Positions 51,084 through 60,947 are shown, counted from the stretch's first letter. The stretch is 64,000 nt of DNA from Shimia marina (GCF_001458175.1 NZ_CYPW01000027.1:54256-118255); one strand, 5' to 3'. Numbers and translations are program-made. The notes: generated by a model not told the origin, from the sequence alone.

Positions 51084-51668
51084 TTAGGCATCGCTCCAGG
51101 CGAGGTTTGACACAAAGCGCGGGCGGGTGAACACAAGGGTGTTCATCGGAAAGCCGTTCCAGTTTTCTCCCCACCAGCGTTTCATGATCACAGGTGGGGA
51201 GAAGACGCTTTGGGTTTGAACAACAATCAGGCTCTCTCCGTTCACCAGCGTTGGCAGGTCCTGACTCATGGCGAGCATGTCTGCATTATCCCATGACGTT
51301 TCATCCCGGTCCCCATCGCGGGAAATGGAGTGTGACCACACCAATTGGTGGGTGCGATTGATGACATCCCATGTGACAAGGCTCACAGTCAGATCATGAC
51401 CACTGCGCAGGGTCGAGATTTGGTCGAAGAGGGAATGCACACCATTCAGATAGTCGTGGTTCACGGCCGCAGTTTCACGTGACAGCATATCGGAAATGGC
51501 GAAGGCCGCCTTTTCGGTGGTTGAGCGCGCGCGATAGGCGTCAAACAGCACGGCCATCGCCAGCATCGCCAGGAAAAGGCCGGGCCACATGACCACAGTC
51601 TCGACGGCCACGGTGCCGCGTGTGTCTTTGCGAAAATCACGAATTTTGCGAAGGATCGACGTGATCAT
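51084..51668 (-). CDS. TadE-like pseudopilin, second copy
   Basis: A 194-residue protein with a basic head and a TadE/TadG-type N-terminal helix (RGTVAVETVVMWPGLFLAMLAMAVLFDAYR). The remaining periplasmic part has no motif I recognise. TadE-like proteins are minor pseudopilins of Flp/Tad pili or act in secretion. It is third in a minus-strand operon, 3 bp after the other TadE-like gene. The rest of the Tad machinery is not in the window. Confidence 0.8.
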   Translation of the reverse strand: MITSILRKIRDFRKDTRGTVAVETVVMWPGLFLAMLAMAVLFDAYRARSTTEKAAFAISDMLSRETAAVNHDYLNGVHSLFDQISTLRSGHDLTVSLVTWDVINRTHQLVWSHSISRDGDRDETSWDNADMLAMSQDLPTLVNGESLIVVQTQSVFSPPVIMKRWWGENWNGFPMNTLVFTRPRFVSNLAWSDA

Positions 51669-51671
51669 GGC

Positions 51672-52208
51672 TTAGCGAGGCTCCTGAACAAAGGCGTTTG
51701 ATACCACAAGGGCATAGTCCCCGTTGTTGTCCCTTTGCAGGGCGGAGCCGATCCACGAGCCCGGGAAGATCGTGGTGACTTTGGCACAGGCGCGCAGCAC
51801 CATCATATCATTTTCACGTCCACCCTCAAAAACGGTCACAGGCTGTGCCTCCTCAGAGCTGTCGGTGCAGACAGTTTCTGCGGGCAGATCTACCCAGTTG
51901 CGTGGATCGCGGATGACCATTTCCAGTTTCAGCTTTTCGGAACAGCTTGGGATCACACCCGCGCGGGCGCAGACTTCTGAAACGATTGCATCATGGGTGA
52001 TGGGCGCCCCTGTAGACAGGCGAATATCACGCACGACCATATCCAGAGACCGCTCAAGATAGGAATAGCGCAGGGTCATCAGGCCCAGTTCAACGGAGGA
52101 CATGAACAGCCCCATGTAGAAGGGGAACATGATTACGAATTGAACCGTAACCGTGCCATCATCGCGCAGATGGAAAGATCTGATCTTTTGAAGCAGGCGG
52201 CGCATCAT
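51672..52208 (-). CDS. TadE-like pseudopilin, first copy
   Basis: A 178-residue protein with the TadE-type start (LRDDGTVTVQFVIMFPFYMGLFMSSVELGLMTLR) and a periplasmic tail containing two likely disulfide pairs (CARAGVIPSC; CTDSS, CAKV). The start overlaps the stop of the TadG-like gene (52205-52208), so the two are coupled. Function as minor pilin is inferred from family and neighbours. Confidence 0.82.
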   Translation of the reverse strand: MMRRLLQKIRSFHLRDDGTVTVQFVIMFPFYMGLFMSSVELGLMTLRYSYLERSLDMVVRDIRLSTGAPITHDAIVSEVCARAGVIPSCSEKLKLEMVIRDPRNWVDLPAETVCTDSSEEAQPVTVFEGGRENDMMVLRACAKVTTIFPGSWIGSALQRDNNGDYALVVSNAFVQEPR

Positions 52209-54016
52209 TGGGTCAACCTCAGCTGACGGATTGAGGTGGCGATGGTTGCAAAGGCCTGACGGATTTCTAGACCATCCACATCAAAATAGTGGCTGTCAGA
52301 GCTGGCACAGTCTTTCAGGACAGCCTGGCCGCTGCTGGGGGCTTCAAAGCCGATGGTGAAGACGATGATGCCGGCCTGTTTTGCGGCATCACAGATATTG
52401 CGTGTGCGCGCGTCTTTGGTGGATGTCCCATGGCTTGAGCGCACACCATAGTGCCAGTCGTTATAGGCGGAATTCGATCCCATGAAAGGGCGGTAGAGAT
52501 ATTCGGCGATCCATGAGCTGGTCGTGTAGGCCCAGAGGTCGGGGTAGGTGATGATCTCCGCGTGTCCTGGTTCGTTGACGGTGACGGTTTTGGTCACTTT
52601 GCGATAGCGGCGGCAGGATCCATTGCGACGGTAGGAACGGCACTCCCAAGAGGTTTCTGTGGTGTCATAGGAGCCTTCGCCATAAGCCCAGTTGCGCCAT
52701 TGCTGTGTTGATGGCCAGAAAAATAGGGGTTCCTGATAGTTGCCATCATTGTCTTCATCCCACTCGTCTTGCCCCACATAGACCGAGTAAAAATCTTCTT
52801 GTTCATTGTACCAGACATTGGAGTCACCGCTGCGGTAGCCGTCGCGGATATAATATTGGCTGGTGTTTTGACCGTCGGTCATGAGCACGACAATCTTGAG
52901 GGCATCTCTTGTGCCATAGTCGTAGGGGCGGTCTTCAAACTCGCGGGCGACCATGCCACCGTTGACCAATTGCTCAATTGCGGGCCGCAACGAGGGGTCA
53001 AGCAAAGCCGTGCCCCACTTCATGCCGATGTCAATGGAAGTGTTGCCGTCTGCATCAAGCGCCGTGATGTAGTTTTTGAGCTGCTCGCGGTCGTCACCAA
53101 GGACCATGATTTCGCGGTCGCGGGCAAATTCGCAGACCGGCATGTTATTGACCGGTTCGGGTGTCGCATCGCGATTGTCATAGCGGTACCACGGGTCAAA
53201 GTGCATGGTCCGCTGATAGGTTGCGTCCATATTGATGCCCGTACTGTGGAAGTCGTTGCCGCTGAAGTTGATACAGTTGGAATATTTATTGTCGCCTGTG
53301 GTGCGCAATTGACCAAACAGATCCTCATGAAGTGAGACCTGTGTGGCATAGGGCACGATGGAAATCGAAAGCGTGCCATCCTCGGTGTTGTCATCCATCG
53401 TGTCGATGAACTCGCGGGCGGCGATTTTCAGGTTTGAAAGGCGGCTGTTTCTATCCATGGAGCCGGACACATCCAGCACCATGGAGATTTCGACATTGCC
53501 GATCTGTTCCACTGCGGTACCTCCGGCACCCACGGAGAAGGCGGGCAGAATTCGTCGGTCGCCTGTATAGGGTTGTGGTCTCCAAAGGTTTTTGAACCGG
53601 GCACCCACCTGACTGTGGCGCAGGTAGGCATCAACGGCGGCGGTGGCGGTGACACTGCGGCGGGTCACGGTGGTATGTGAGGCGGTCGTTTCGGATGAGA
53701 CATCCACAGATTTGTACTCGACGCCAGATTTTTCAAAATAATCTTCGACAACTTCGTCGGCTGGGCGGGTCTGATCCAGATCTGCCGCCGCCAGAACTGC
53801 GCGGTCCAGAGTGTGTTGCAGGCGCGTGCGCTTCATCTCTGCGAGCATGATGTCTGCGCCGAGACCTCCGAGCATCACCATCATGATCACCAAGATGACA
53901 GCAAAGCCAACCATGACACCGTCATCTTCTTTTCGGAATCGCGCGCTGAGCGCCTTAACTGATGTCAAGCACGACGTTGGCAATTTGCTTACAGCAGAGA
54001 TCGAAGACAGTATCAT
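52205..54016 (-). CDS. TadG-like protein with von Willebrand factor A domain
   Basis: A 603-residue protein. After a basic head it has a TadG-type membrane helix (GFAVILVIMMVMLGGLGADIML), then a long periplasmic part with a VWA domain whose MIDAS motif is DVSGSMDRNS (about residue 165) and later VLMTDGQNT. An acidic, Tyr/Trp-rich insertion follows and a second half of the VWA fold (IVFTIGFEAPSSGQ) ends in a Cys near the C-terminus. The ATG at 54016 is preferred (GAGG upstream) over the GTG at 54025. First gene of the three-gene operon; probable role in pilus assembly or adhesion. Confidence 0.85.
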   Translation of the reverse strand: MILSSISAVSKLPTSCLTSVKALSARFRKEDDGVMVGFAVILVIMMVMLGGLGADIMLAEMKRTRLQHTLDRAVLAAADLDQTRPADEVVEDYFEKSGVEYKSVDVSSETTASHTTVTRRSVTATAAVDAYLRHSQVGARFKNLWRPQPYTGDRRILPAFSVGAGGTAVEQIGNVEISMVLDVSGSMDRNSRLSNLKIAAREFIDTMDDNTEDGTLSISIVPYATQVSLHEDLFGQLRTTGDNKYSNCINFSGNDFHSTGINMDATYQRTMHFDPWYRYDNRDATPEPVNNMPVCEFARDREIMVLGDDREQLKNYITALDADGNTSIDIGMKWGTALLDPSLRPAIEQLVNGGMVAREFEDRPYDYGTRDALKIVVLMTDGQNTSQYYIRDGYRSGDSNVWYNEQEDFYSVYVGQDEWDEDNDGNYQEPLFFWPSTQQWRNWAYGEGSYDTTETSWECRSYRRNGSCRRYRKVTKTVTVNEPGHAEIITYPDLWAYTTSSWIAEYLYRPFMGSNSAYNDWHYGVRSSHGTSTKDARTRNICDAAKQAGIIVFTIGFEAPSSGQAVLKDCASSDSHYFDVDGLEIRQAFATIATSIRQLRLTQ

Positions 54017-54342
54017 TTCACGCACCTCATTGTGACGAGGGCCCTTTTAATCCTTGTGTCAGAGCGGTCCTCATCATCATTCGGTATGTTTTGTGATTGG
54101 GGCGGAATTGAGGCGTAAAAAAGTGATTACCTAGACGTTAAGGAAAATTTTATCGTTTTAAAATATGTGGTTGTGAACAGTTCAGGGGGCTTGAGGAGTT
54201 CTGTTTCCTGTCTGTGAACAACTGGAACAGGCGAGATCACGCTAATTTACCTTTCGTCACTTGAGCTCAAGTGCTCTTACTGTTCCTTAAGGTCATGTGT
54301 GTGACGGTGAGTCGCAGTTTGATGCTTATCTGGAGGAAAATG
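54017..54342. promoter_or_regulatory. Divergent regulatory region between the TadG-like and dehydrogenase genes
   Basis: A 326-bp AT-rich stretch without a gene. The section 54110-54170 is clearly AT-rich (GTAAAAAAGTGATTACC; TTTTATCGTTTTAAAA) and fits promoters. A perfect 16-bp palindrome lies at 54258-54273. A GGAGG ribosome site for the dehydrogenase lies at about 54332. Confidence 0.6.
54258..54273. promoter_or_regulatory. 16-bp perfect palindrome upstream of the glutamate dehydrogenase gene
   Basis: CACTTGAGCTCAAGTG is its own reverse complement. It sits 70 bp before the ATG at 54343, in the place of a promoter operator. The binding protein is unknown; the shape fits a dimeric HTH regulator. 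Confidence 0.6.
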
Positions 54343-55773
54343 ATGAGCCCAATCAAAGAGCCGAGCTTTCGTGAAAGTGTGGATCTGATGTTCAACCGTG
54401 CGGTTGCGCTGATGGATCTGCCGCCGGGCTTGGAGGAAAAGATCCGTGTTTGCAATGCCACTTACACTGTGCGTTTTGGTGTGCGATTGCGGGGTCAGAT
54501 CCAGACCTTTACGGGCTATCGCTCTGTCCACAGTGAGCATATGGAGCCTGTCAAAGGTGGGATCCGCTTTGCGCCAAGTGTAAATCAGGATGAGGTGGAA
54601 GCGCTGGCGGCGCTGATGACCTATAAATGTGCGCTTGTGGAAGCCCCGTTTGGTGGCTCCAAAGGCGGGCTGTGCATTGATCCGCGCAAATATGATGAGC
54701 ACGAACTGGAACAGATCACCCGCCGCTTTGCCTATGAGCTGGCCAAGCGTGATCTGATCCACCCCTCCCAGAACGTCCCCGCGCCCGATATGGGCACCGG
54801 TGAACGTGAGATGGCCTGGATTGCGGATCAATATGCGCGGATGAACACCACCGACATCAATGCGCGCGCCTGTGTGACCGGCAAGCCGCTCAATGCTGGC
54901 GGTATTTCCGGGCGCGTCGAGGCGACGGGTCGTGGTGTGCAATATGCGTTGCGTGAATTCTTCCGGGATCCGCGGGATGTAGAGAAGGCGGGTTTGACAG
55001 GGTCGCTGGACGGCAAGCGCGTCATTGTGCAGGGGCTTGGTAATGTGGGCTATCACGCTGCCAAATTCCTGAGCGAAGAAGATGGGGCCATAATTGTCGG
55101 CATCATTGAGCGGGACGGGGCCCTTTATAATGCCAATGGCATTGATGTGGATGCGGTGCAGCAGTGGTTGATGAAGCATGGTGGCGTGTCTGGATTCCCG
55201 GATGCGACCTTCACGCGTGACGGCGCAGTGGTGCTTGAGGAAGAGTGCGATATTCTTGTGCCTGCGGCACTGGAAGGGGTCATCAACCTTCAGAACGCAG
55301 CCAACGTCAAAGCGCCGCTGATCATCGAAGCCGCCAACGGCCCGATCACAGCCGGCGCAGATGATATCCTGCGCAAGAAAGGCACCGTGATCATCCCGGA
55401 TATGTATGCCAACGCCGGTGGTGTGACCGTGTCTTATTTTGAGTGGGTCAAAAACCTCAGCCACATTCGCTTTGGCCGGATGCAGCGCCGTCAGGAAGAG
55501 TCGCGCCACCAGCTGGTCGTGGATGAGCTGGAGAAAATCAGCGCGGCGCTGGGCGGTCAATATACGCTGACCGATGGCTTCAAGCAAAAGTACCTGAAAG
55601 GGGCTGGTGAGCTTGAGCTGGTGCGGTCGGGGCTGGATGATACCATGCGGATCGCCTATCAATCCATGCGAGATGTCTGGCATGAGCGGGCAGATGTGGA
55701 AGATCTGCGCACGGCGGCCTATCTTGTCTCCATCGACAAAGTGGCCGCGAGCTACAGAGCCAAAGGATTGTAA
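54343..55773 (+). CDS. Glutamate dehydrogenase (Glu/Leu/Phe/Val dehydrogenase family)
   Basis: A 476-residue amino acid dehydrogenase, most likely interconverting glutamate and 2-oxoglutarate plus ammonium. VKGGIRFAPSVNQDEVEALAALMTYKCALVEAPFGGSKGG holds the substrate and catalytic Lys residues (written in part; motif at about 78-118). APDMGTGEREMAWIADQY has the catalytic Asp. VIVQGLGNVGYHAAKF is the nucleotide-binding loop, and EAANGPITAGAD follows. Two ATGs (54340, 54343) lie behind GGAGG; the second has the better spacing. It is followed at 2 bp by DUF6151. Confidence 0.92.
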   Translation: MSPIKEPSFRESVDLMFNRAVALMDLPPGLEEKIRVCNATYTVRFGVRLRGQIQTFTGYRSVHSEHMEPVKGGIRFAPSVNQDEVEALAALMTYKCALVEAPFGGSKGGLCIDPRKYDEHELEQITRRFAYELAKRDLIHPSQNVPAPDMGTGEREMAWIADQYARMNTTDINARACVTGKPLNAGGISGRVEATGRGVQYALREFFRDPRDVEKAGLTGSLDGKRVIVQGLGNVGYHAAKFLSEEDGAIIVGIIERDGALYNANGIDVDAVQQWLMKHGGVSGFPDATFTRDGAVVLEEECDILVPAALEGVINLQNAANVKAPLIIEAANGPITAGADDILRKKGTVIIPDMYANAGGVTVSYFEWVKNLSHIRFGRMQRRQEESRHQLVVDELEKISAALGGQYTLTDGFKQKYLKGAGELELVRSGLDDTMRIAYQSMRDVWHERADVEDLRTAAYLVSIDKVAASYRAKGL

Positions 55774-55775
55774 AC

Positions 55776-56381
55776 ATGGCAGGCACAAACGTTCCGCTGA
55801 AATGTAATTGTGGAGCGTTTGAGGCCTTACTCCAAAATGTGAGCCCGAGAACGGGCTCACATATTCACTGTCACTGTCAGGACTGCCAGACAGCGGCACG
55901 GGTACTGGGGGCGGAGGATCAGCTTCTGCCACGCGCTGGCAGCGATATATTTCACACCACCCCGGCGCATTTGACCCTGACCAAAGGACAGGAGCATCTC
56001 GCCTGTCTGCGCTTGTCTCCGCGCGGATTGATGCGCTGGTATGCGGGCTGTTGCAACACGCCGATGTTTGCAACGATGGCGCATACCAAATTGGCCTTTA
56101 TGGGGGTTTGGGTGCCCTCCATGGCCCCCCCAGCGGAGACCAAGCTTGCAAAAGTGATCGGCAAGGTGATCGCGGTGGTGCGCACGCAGGATGCGCCAAT
56201 GGGATCGCCTTCGTTGAAGGAGTACGGGTTCAACCGCGCTGGCTTTCATGTGCTGGCCCGGCATGTGTCAGCGCTCTTGCAGGGGCGGTCACGTCAGACC
56301 CCGCTGTTTGATGCAGAGGGCGCGCCGATTGTGACGCCGCGTGTGCTTACAAAGGAAGAGCGTCTGGCCGCTCAGAAATAG
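55776..56381 (+). CDS. DUF6151/GFA-like zinc protein
   Basis: A 201-residue protein with cysteine pairs that look like zinc sites: LKCNCGAFEALL, HCHCQDCQTAAR and YAGCCNTPMF. This is the pattern of GFA (glutathione-dependent formaldehyde-activating)-like folds, in the DUF6151 variety. Function unknown. It starts 2 bp after the dehydrogenase stop, so the two are co-transcribed and probably co-translated. Confidence 0.8.
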   Translation: MAGTNVPLKCNCGAFEALLQNVSPRTGSHIHCHCQDCQTAARVLGAEDQLLPRAGSDIFHTTPAHLTLTKGQEHLACLRLSPRGLMRWYAGCCNTPMFATMAHTKLAFMGVWVPSMAPPAETKLAKVIGKVIAVVRTQDAPMGSPSLKEYGFNRAGFHVLARHVSALLQGRSRQTPLFDAEGAPIVTPRVLTKEERLAAQK

Positions 56382-56493
56382 CCCAAACTGATCACGATTT
56401 GCACAGCGGTGCCGACTGGCTTTGCGGCAGGGGTGCCGCTTGCGCCTTGAACCGGGTAGTCTCTTTGAACCTATAGTGATTCAGGAGGCCGCA

Positions 56494-56832
56494 ATGGTCC
56501 GTTATTCCCTTCTTGCGCTGATGATGATGAGCGGCGCAGCCTATGCCGCAGATGGCAAAGAAGATGTCTGCAAGTATCAGGGCGCTGTTATGAAGGCCAT
56601 TCAGGAGGCGCGCCTGGACCGTGTGAAGGCTGACAAGCTGGAAGCGCATCTGTTGGAAAACGATCCGAGCTGGCCGCCAAATTACAACATTGCGATCGAG
56701 CAGTTTGCGCCAATTGTCTACGGCGCCAAACGCCGTGATCTTAAAAAAGTGGATCTGGGTGCGCAGATTGAACAGCAGTGTCTGGACAATTGGGAGAAGA
56801 TTCAGGAAATGCAGAAGTCCGTTTCCAAATGA
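56494..56832 (+). CDS. Small secreted protein, uncharacterised
   Basis: A 112-residue protein with a short signal peptide (MVRYSLLALMMMSGAAYA, cut near residue 18) and an alpha-helical mature part with two Cys (VCKYQGAV; QQCLDNWEK) likely to pair. The ATG at 56494 follows AGGAGGCCGCA. I recognise no family. It precedes dnaG by 26 bp and may share its transcript. Confidence 0.75.
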   Translation: MVRYSLLALMMMSGAAYAADGKEDVCKYQGAVMKAIQEARLDRVKADKLEAHLLENDPSWPPNYNIAIEQFAPIVYGAKRRDLKKVDLGAQIEQQCLDNWEKIQEMQKSVSK

Positions 56833-56858
56833 TCTTCTGACTGATGTGATCTGACCGC

Positions 56859-58823
56859 ATGTCGCTACCGCCCGGATTCCTTGATGAGCTTCGCAGCCGT
56901 ACCTCCATCACGCAGGTGGTGGGGCGCAAAGTCATGTGGGATCCGCGCAAATCCAATCAGGGCAAGGGCGACATGTGGGCACCATGCCCCTTTCACCATG
57001 AAAAAACAGCGTCTTTTCACGTGGATGATCGCAAGGGCTATTACTATTGCTTTGGCTGTCACGCCAAAGGGGATGCGATCAAATTTGTCACTGAGACCGA
57101 AAATGTGAGCTTCATCGAAGCGGTGGAGATTCTGGCCGAAGAGGCCGGAATGCAGATGCCCAAACGGGACCCTCAGGCGCAGCAGAAGGCGGATCGCCGC
57201 ACGCAGCTTGCCGAGGTCATGGAGATGGCAGTTCAGCATTTTCGACTGATGCTGAATGCGGCGGCGGGTACTGAGGCGCGTGCCTATCTGGACAAACGCG
57301 GCCTCTCTCAAGAGGCGCGGGATCGCTTTGGTATTGGGTTTGCGCCAGAGGGCTGGCAGGGGCTTTGGGATCAGTTGACCGGCAAGGGCGTGGCCCCGGA
57401 TCTGATCCTTGCGGCGGGCTTGGCCAAGCCGTCGACCAAAGGTGGCAAGCCCTATGACACGTTCCGCAATCGCATCATGTTCCCGATTCGCGATGGGCGC
57501 GGCAAATGTATCGCCTTTGGCGGGCGTGCCATGGATCCAAACGACAATGCCAAATACCTCAACAGCCCGGAGACCGAGCTTTTTGACAAGGGCCGCAATC
57601 TTTACAATCACGCCCCCGCGCGGGAGGCGGCAGGAAAGGGGCATCCGCTGATTGTGGCGGAAGGCTATATGGATGTGATCGCGCTCAGTGAGGCGGGGTT
57701 TGGGGCATCGGTCGCACCGCTTGGCACGGCGGTCACAGAGAACCAGTTGCAGCTGCTGTGGCGCATTTCAGACGAGCCCATCATTGCGCTTGATGGCGAC
57801 ACGGCCGGGCTGCGCGCGGCGATGCGGGTGGTCGATCTGGCGCTGCCATTGCTTGAGGCGGGCAAGAGCCTGCGCTTTGCGGTGATGCCGGAGGGGCAGG
57901 ACCCAGATGATCTGATCCGGGCCAAAGGGGCAGGGGCCGTTCAAAAGGTGCTGGATGGTGCGATGCCCATGGTCAACCTGCTCTGGCAGCGCGAAATCGA
58001 AGGCAAGGTTTTTGACAGTCCGGAGCGCCGCGCGGCTTTGGACAAGCAGTTGAAAGCCAAGATCAACCTGATCAAGGATCCGTCGATCAAATCGCATTAT
58101 GGCGAGGCGGTTAAAGAGCTGCGCTATCAGTTGTTCCGCCCACAACGTGGGGGGGGCACAAGGTTCATTGGCGGTGGCAAGCGCGGCAACTGGCAGGCGC
58201 AGCCGGTGGTGCAGAGCGGCACCAAGGTCTCCATGCTCGCGGCCAGTGAGGGCCCGGTGGAACAGCGTTTGCATGAGGCGGTAGTTCTTGCAGTGGCTTT
58301 GGTGACGCCGGCGGTGCTTGAGGACTTCGAGTATGAGCTGGAAAGCATGGAGTGTCTGGATGCGGAGAATGCGCATCTGCGCGATGTGCTGTTGCGCTAT
58401 GCCAACAGCCCGGATCCACGAGAGGCCGTGGAAATGGCTTTGGGGCCGGAGATGGTTGAAAACCTGCTGCGCCAACCCCATGTGGCCATCACACCCGCCG
58501 TGCGCAAAGCTGGTGATCAGGCGCTGGCGCGGGTCACATTGACCGAAGAATTGGCCAAGATCAAAACCGTCCGGGGACTCGATGAGGAGATCGCCGAGGC
58601 GGAAGAGGATTTGATGGGCGTTGCGGATGAGGCCATGACCTGGCGTTTGCGACAGGCCGCAGAGGAGCGCAATCGCGCCATGCAGAGCCGCCAGGAAGAG
58701 GGCGGTGACTATACGACAGGGGCCAATGGGGCGCCGATTGACCGAGACGAACGCGCAGCGCTGGATGCGCTGATGCAGAATATTGATTTCTCACGGGGCG
58801 GAAAACCACCGCGCAAAGGGTGA
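56859..58823 (+). CDS. dnaG: DNA primase DnaG
   Basis: A 654-residue primase that makes RNA primers at the replication fork. The CHC2 zinc finger uses Cys43, His46, Cys64 and Cys67 (CPFHHEKTASFHV; YYYCFGCH). The TOPRIM domain shows IVAEGYMDVIALSEAGF and ALDGDTAGLRAA. The C-terminal DnaB-binding part follows. The ATG at 56859 gives MSLPPGFLDELRSRTSI, the alphaproteobacterial start. It precedes rpoD as part of the common dnaG-rpoD pair. Confidence 0.96.
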   Translation: MSLPPGFLDELRSRTSITQVVGRKVMWDPRKSNQGKGDMWAPCPFHHEKTASFHVDDRKGYYYCFGCHAKGDAIKFVTETENVSFIEAVEILAEEAGMQMPKRDPQAQQKADRRTQLAEVMEMAVQHFRLMLNAAAGTEARAYLDKRGLSQEARDRFGIGFAPEGWQGLWDQLTGKGVAPDLILAAGLAKPSTKGGKPYDTFRNRIMFPIRDGRGKCIAFGGRAMDPNDNAKYLNSPETELFDKGRNLYNHAPAREAAGKGHPLIVAEGYMDVIALSEAGFGASVAPLGTAVTENQLQLLWRISDEPIIALDGDTAGLRAAMRVVDLALPLLEAGKSLRFAVMPEGQDPDDLIRAKGAGAVQKVLDGAMPMVNLLWQREIEGKVFDSPERRAALDKQLKAKINLIKDPSIKSHYGEAVKELRYQLFRPQRGGGTRFIGGGKRGNWQAQPVVQSGTKVSMLAASEGPVEQRLHEAVVLAVALVTPAVLEDFEYELESMECLDAENAHLRDVLLRYANSPDPREAVEMALGPEMVENLLRQPHVAITPAVRKAGDQALARVTLTEELAKIKTVRGLDEEIAEAEEDLMGVADEAMTWRLRQAAEERNRAMQSRQEEGGDYTTGANGAPIDRDERAALDALMQNIDFSRGGKPPRKG

Positions 58824-58897
58824 TTCGGTGCACGCCTTTCTGCCTCCTGAGCAACAGATGAAGAAAACGGGCTTTGTGGGGTTGCGAATCACCCCGT

Positions 58898-58919
58898 CTA
58901 GCGATTGATTCGACGCTAG
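58898..58919. promoter_or_regulatory. Hairpin and direct repeats in the dnaG-rpoD gap
   Basis: CTAGCG (58898-58903) and CGCTAG (58914-58919) form a 6-bp inverted repeat, flanked by two copies of GCGAATCACC (58884-58893 and 58919-58928). Together they look like a regulatory site for rpoD. Nothing more specific can be said. Confidence 0.4.
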
Positions 58920-58955
58920 CGAATCACCTTCAGCCCGAACTTGCAGGAGCACTTA

Positions 58956-60944
58956 ATGGCCGCCAAGGACACCGACGACCAGAAGCCCGCCGATCAGGAC
59001 GCCGAAATCTCGCTCGATATGAGCCAGGCCGCCGTCAAGAAGATGATCGCCGAGGCCCGGGAGAAGGGCTACATCACCTATGATCAGCTCAACCAGGTTC
59101 TGCCGCCCGATCAGGTGAGCTCCGAACAAATCGAAGATGTGATGTCCATGCTCTCTGAGATGGGCATCAACATCATCGAAGACGAGGATGCCGAGGAAGA
59201 AGAGGCCAAATCCACCGCCGTTGTGGACACCTCCTCTGCGAACCGTGGCGTTGCGATTGCCAGCGGCAACAACGAAAAACTCGACCGCACCGACGATCCG
59301 GTGCGCATGTACCTGCGCGAGATGGGCTCTGTTGAGCTGCTGAGCCGCGAAGGTGAGATTGCGATTGCCAAACGCATCGAAGCCGGTCGCAACACGATGA
59401 TTGCCGGCCTCTGTGAGAGCCCTCTGACGTTTCAGGCGATCACCATCTGGCGTGACGAACTTCTGTCCGAAGACATTTTGCTGCGCGATGTGATCGATCT
59501 TGAGACCACATTTGGCAATCAGATGGGGGAAGATGGCGATGAGGAAGAGGAAAGCCCTGTCGCAGAAGCCGCCAATGTAACCACGGCGCCCAAGAAGGAA
59601 GCCGAGCAGGAGCTGGACGCGGACGGCAATCCGATTGCCAAAGACGACGACGATGATGAAGACGAGCAGGCCAATATGTCTTTGGCCGCGATGGAAGCCG
59701 CACTGAAGCCGCGGGTTCTTGAAACGCTTGATATCATTGCGCGCGACTTCGCCATGCTGAGCGACATGCAGGACGCCCGTATTTCTGCCACGCTGAACGA
59801 AGATGGATCCTTCTCTGACACGGATGAGGAAACCTATCAGAAGCTGCGCTCAGAGATTGTGGAACTGGTGAATGAGCTGCACCTGCACAATAACCGTATC
59901 GAAGCGTTGATTGACCAGCTCTATGGCATCAACCGTCGTATCATGCAGATCGACAGCTCGATGGTGAAACTCGCAGATCAGGCGCGTATCAACCGTCGCG
60001 AGTTCATTGACGCTTACCGTGGCCGCGAACTGGATCCAACCTGGCTTGAAGATATGTCTGAGAAGGCGGGGCGCGGCTGGCAGATGTTCATGGAGCGCAG
60101 CCAGGACAAGGTGCTGGAGCTGCGCAATGACATGGCACAGGTTGGTCAATATGTTGGTCTGGATATACCCGAATTCCGCCGCATCGTGCAGCAGGTGCAA
60201 AAGGGTGAGAAAGAAGCCCGTCAGGCCAAGAAAGAAATGGTTGAGGCCAACCTGCGTCTGGTGATTTCGATTGCCAAGAAATACACCAACCGTGGCCTGC
60301 AATTCCTTGATCTTATTCAGGAAGGTAACATCGGCCTGATGAAGGCGGTGGACAAATTCGAATACCGTCGCGGCTATAAGTTCTCCACCTATGCGACTTG
60401 GTGGATCCGTCAGGCGATCACGCGTTCGATCGCCGATCAGGCGCGCACCATCCGTATTCCGGTGCATATGATCGAAACGATCAACAAGCTCGTGCGGACC
60501 TCCCGTCAGATGCTGCATGAGATTGGCCGAGAGCCAACCCCAGAAGAGCTGGCGGAGAAGCTGCAGATGCCGCTTGAGAAAGTGCGCAAGGTGATGAAAA
60601 TCGCCAAAGAGCCGATCTCTCTGGAAACGCCGATCGGGGATGAGGAAGACAGCCAGCTGGGCGATTTCATTGAGGATAAGAATGCTGTGCTGCCGCTGGA
60701 CAGCGCCATTCAGGAAAACCTCAAAGAGACCACCACGCGGGTTCTGGCGAGCCTCACACCGCGTGAAGAGCGCGTGCTTCGGATGCGCTTTGGCATTGGT
60801 ATGAACACTGACCACACCCTAGAAGAAGTGGGGCAGCAGTTCAGCGTGACCCGTGAGCGTATTCGTCAGATCGAAGCGAAGGCGCTGCGCAAGCTTAAGC
60901 ATCCGAGCCGCTCGCGCAAACTGCGCAGCTTCCTGGATCAATAA
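58956..60944 (+). CDS. rpoD: RNA polymerase primary sigma factor RpoD (sigma-70)
   Basis: A 662-residue housekeeping sigma factor. Region 1.1 is at the N-terminus ([24 protein letters not shown]); an acidic non-conserved stretch with KDDDDDEDE lies at about residues 228-237; region 2 has [35 protein letters not shown] (in part, about 440-490); region 3 and the region 4 helix [26 protein letters not shown] near the end. The ATG at 58956 has CAGGAGCAC upstream; an upstream ATG (58941) is less likely. Confidence 0.97.
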   Translation: MAAKDTDDQKPADQDAEISLDMSQAAVKKMIAEAREKGYITYDQLNQVLPPDQVSSEQIEDVMSMLSEMGINIIEDEDAEEEEAKSTAVVDTSSANRGVAIASGNNEKLDRTDDPVRMYLREMGSVELLSREGEIAIAKRIEAGRNTMIAGLCESPLTFQAITIWRDELLSEDILLRDVIDLETTFGNQMGEDGDEEEESPVAEAANVTTAPKKEAEQELDADGNPIAKDDDDDEDEQANMSLAAMEAALKPRVLETLDIIARDFAMLSDMQDARISATLNEDGSFSDTDEETYQKLRSEIVELVNELHLHNNRIEALIDQLYGINRRIMQIDSSMVKLADQARINRREFIDAYRGRELDPTWLEDMSEKAGRGWQMFMERSQDKVLELRNDMAQVGQYVGLDIPEFRRIVQQVQKGEKEARQAKKEMVEANLRLVISIAKKYTNRGLQFLDLIQEGNIGLMKAVDKFEYRRGYKFSTYATWWIRQAITRSIADQARTIRIPVHMIETINKLVRTSRQMLHEIGREPTPEELAEKLQMPLEKVRKVMKIAKEPISLETPIGDEEDSQLGDFIEDKNAVLPLDSAIQENLKETTTRVLASLTPREERVLRMRFGIGMNTDHTLEEVGQQFSVTRERIRQIEAKALRKLKHPSRSRKLRSFLDQ

Positions 60945-60947
60945 GCC

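Noticed and set aside
54277-56073. Minus-strand frame of 598 codons opposite the glutamate dehydrogenase
   Set aside because: Antisense shadow; no recognisable domain, while the plus strand encodes complete dehydrogenase motifs.
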